Shown here: positions 62,261 through 64,000 of the stretch, piece by piece | How positions within the stretch are numbered: position 1 is the first letter of the stretch | Layout: each line of letters begins with the position of its first letter | Assembly: GCA_934725855.1 (NCBI GenBank) | Contig: CAKVCL010000018.1 | Span: forward strand, 3,172 to 67,171 | DNA: 64,000 nucleotides | Origin: an uncultured Cellulosilyticum sp. | GTDB taxonomy: Bacteria; Bacillota; Clostridia; Lachnospirales; Cellulosilyticaceae | Reading direction: 5' to 3' | Program-made: the position numbers and the translations under genes | The notes under the pieces: generated by a model | Seen by the model: the letters and a program-made list of their open reading frames with translations, nothing else | Told to the model about the DNA's origin: nothing | Databases searched by the model: none

Positions 62261-63418
62261 ATGGAGAAAAACATGAGAGTAGCAATTGTACATGAATGGC
62301 TTACAATTTATGGTGGTTCAGAAAGAGTGGTTGAAGAAATACATAAACTTTTTCCAGAGGCGCCTATTTATACGTTAGTTTATGATGAAGATAATATGCC
62401 AGAACGGTTTAAAGAATATGATATTAGAACAACATTTATACAAAAGATGCCTTTTGCTAAGAAAAAGTATCCTAATTATTTGCCCCTTATGCCTAGGGCT
62501 TTTGAAGCATTAGATTTAACAGAGTATGATCTTGTATTAAGCTCTTCAACAGCTTGTGCAAAGGGCGTCATCACCCGTTCAGATGCTATCCATATTTGCT
62601 ATTGTCATACTCCTATGCGGTATGCTTGGGAATTTTATTATGAGTATACAAGAAATATGAATAAAATGAAACGTTTTATTATTGCCTTTTTTATGCATAA
62701 GATTCGCATGTGGGATCGTTTGGCAGCAGACAGAGTAGATTATTTTATTGCTAATTCAAACTATATTAAGGGGCGTATTGATAAATATTATAGAAGAAAA
62801 GCGGAAGTAATTTTTCCGCCAGTTAATACCCATTTATATCATATAGAAGAAAAAGAAGATTTTTATTTGATAGTATCTCGCTTGGTGACTTATAAGCGGG
62901 TAGATTTAGCTGTTGAAGCTTTTAATGAATTAGGGTTACCTTTAATAATTATAGGAAGTGGACCAGAGGAAAAGAAACTAAAAGCTATGGCAAAAGATAA
63001 TATCAAATTTTTAGGTAGATTAACTGATGAAGAAATTGTAAATTATTATTCAAAAAGCAAGGCTTTTGTTTTTCCAGGAGAAGAAGATTTTGGAATTACC
63101 CCTATTGAATCACAGGCTTCAGGAACACCTGTGATTGCTTATGGGAGAGGAGGAGTACTAGATACAGTAAGGGATAATTTCTCAGGGATTTTATTTTATG
63201 AACAAACTGTTAAAGAATTAATGAATGCTATTAAAGCTTTTGAGATGTCAGGAGTAAGATGGAGTGCTGAAGAAATTAAGGCTAATAGTGAGGAATTTTC
63301 TGTGTTACACTTTAAACAGAATTTTAGTAATTATGTGACTGAGTGTTTAGATAAACAGTATAATGGACAAGAAAAAGAGAAAAAGGATTTAGTAGAGGAA
63401 TCGAAAAAGTGTATTTGA
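62261..63418 (+). CDS. Glycosyltransferase family 4 (WbaZ-like mannosyltransferase group)
   Basis: A 385-residue GT-B protein; the start can be 62261 or the ATG at 62273 (GGAG ahead). VAIVHEWLTIYGGSERVVEEI at the start, CYCHTPMRYAWEFY, NSNYIKGRIDKYY, FPPVNTHLY and EEDFGITPIESQASGTPVIAYGRGG (EX7E) are the traits of a group often annotated as mannosyltransferases. The C-terminus (about 365-385, GQEKEKKDLVEESKKCI) is unlike the family and lies at a junction with a GT2 remnant, so the natural end may have been replaced. Confidence 0.85.
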   Translation: MEKNMRVAIVHEWLTIYGGSERVVEEIHKLFPEAPIYTLVYDEDNMPERFKEYDIRTTFIQKMPFAKKKYPNYLPLMPRAFEALDLTEYDLVLSSSTACAKGVITRSDAIHICYCHTPMRYAWEFYYEYTRNMNKMKRFIIAFFMHKIRMWDRLAADRVDYFIANSNYIKGRIDKYYRRKAEVIFPPVNTHLYHIEEKEDFYLIVSRLVTYKRVDLAVEAFNELGLPLIIIGSGPEEKKLKAMAKDNIKFLGRLTDEEIVNYYSKSKAFVFPGEEDFGITPIESQASGTPVIAYGRGGVLDTVRDNFSGILFYEQTVKELMNAIKAFEMSGVRWSAEEIKANSEEFSVLHFKQNFSNYVTECLDKQYNGQEKEKKDLVEESKKCI

Positions 63419-63863
63419 TGAAGCATTTTTTGCCTATATGGAAGATGTAGATGTAAGTTATCGTGCAAGAATTTATGGCTATTACAATGTCTATTGTCCA
63501 GAAGCGAAGGTTTATCATATAGGAAGTGCCACATCAGGAAGTAAGTACAATGCGTTTAAAGTAAAACTTGCAGCTAGAAATAATGTGTATGTGCCATATA
63601 AGAATATGCCGCTTATACAACTAATCATTAATTTACCAGCACTTATTTTAGGAACATTTGTTAAGGCAATATGGTTTCAAAAGAAAGGATTTGGTAAAGT
63701 TTATAGAGAAGGGTTAAGGGAAGGATTAAGGACACTGGATAAAATAAATAGGGTTCCGTTTAAGTGGAAACACTTTATAAATTATATACATATTGAAGCA
63801 TTGCTCCTAATAAATACTTTTAAGTATGTATTAGATAAAGTTAAAGAGAGAAAACGCTGGTAG
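63408..63863 (+). pseudogene. 3' remnant of a GT2 glycosyltransferase gene
   Basis: The reading frame, +1 relative to the GT4 gene, begins within that gene's last codons: SVFDEAFFAYMEDVDVSYRAR, then PEAKVYHIGSATSGSKYNAFK and RNNVYVPYKNMP. This is the normal C-terminal third of a family 2 transferase (compare DEDFFMYGEDIDLCFRI in the 18901 gene). The N-terminal two-thirds with the donor site are missing, so an isolated ATG at 63438 could only give an inactive fragment. A deletion joined it to the end of the GT4 gene at about 63395-63410. Confidence 0.75.
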
Positions 63864-63872
63864 TAAGAAAAG

Positions 63873-63912
63873 TGAAAGGGGCATTGCTTATGGCAATAGC
63901 CCCTTTAAAGTT
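63873..63912 (+). terminator. Hairpin terminator at the end of the glycan cluster
   Basis: AAAGGGGCATTGC pairs with GCAATAGCCCCTTT, with one bulged base and TTATG loop; the T run is short. AGGAGG at the window's end suggests another gene just outside. Confidence 0.65.
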
Positions 63913-64000
63913 TCTAAGTTTAATTGTAAGCGTCATATCAAGCACGCCTATTCACTCCCTTGATTTTCAAGTATACTGTCTTTAAATATTTTTAGGAGGT

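Overview
The window is AT-rich, strongly Firmicute-like DNA. It has consensus GGAGG ribosome sites, TTG/GTG starts, a WalR-type box, a Bacillus-type LexA box, SLH, LysM and copper-amine-oxidase-N ('stalk') surface domains, and no outer-membrane lipid genes. An anaerobic Clostridia member (Lachnospirales / Cellulosilyticum-like) is my best guess. That rests on gene style only, since no rRNA or marker search was possible. I saw no tRNA, rRNA or CRISPR array.

Layout. (1) 1-12.3 kb, cell surface: two tandem paralogous secreted proteins ending in stalk domains (the first cut by the window edge), an O-antigen-ligase-fold membrane protein, and two Ig-like/stalk proteins flanking a TolC-like secreted protein. 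(2) 12.5-23.7 kb: two long SNF2-type helicase paralogues around mannose-6-phosphate isomerase, a heptad-repeat coiled-coil protein, a polyprenyl-phosphate sugar-1-phosphate transferase (minus strand) and a GT2 glycosyltransferase. (3) 23.9-31.3 kb: a repeat-containing protein resembling replisome organisers, a lipid kinase, a small membrane protein, a ComK-like gene (minus strand) behind a perfect LexA box, a divergent sigma-70-type factor, a DUF1659/DUF2922 pair and an SLH surface protein. (4) 31.4-39.1 kb: a LysM membrane protein, a WalR/WalK-like two-component system, a secreted protein behind a WalR-type box, YycH- and YycI-like proteins, and MurA. (5) 39.5-63.9 kb: a long one-direction glycan cluster.

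The glycan cluster encodes GDP-mannose synthesis (ManC, with ManA at 15.6 kb), an ABC exporter with a carbohydrate-binding extension (Wzm/Wzt), two coiled-coil FkbM methyltransferases separated by an IS982-family element, at least five GT4 glycosyltransferases and UDP-galactofuranose formation (Glf). A GtrA, a GtrB-like and a large membrane protein may form a lipid-linked side-branch module. It also carries RmlA, RmlB and RmlC, but instead of RmlD it has an NDP-hexose 2,3-dehydratase, a Gfo/Idh/MocA reductase and a short-chain reductase. That set predicts a dTDP-2,6-dideoxyhexose rather than plain rhamnose. The cluster ends with the 3' remnant of a GT2 gene and a hairpin, and an AGGAGG site at the last bases suggests another gene just outside.

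Read together, regions 1, 2 and 5 fit an S-layer or surface-glycoprotein glycosylation system: initiating transferase, sugar nucleotides, glycosyltransferases, ABC export, and a ligase-fold protein beside abundant surface proteins. Region 3 holds the least expected regulation: a ComK-like gene under an SOS operator, and two copies of a bipartite promoter-like motif with identical spacing on either side of an alternative sigma factor gene.
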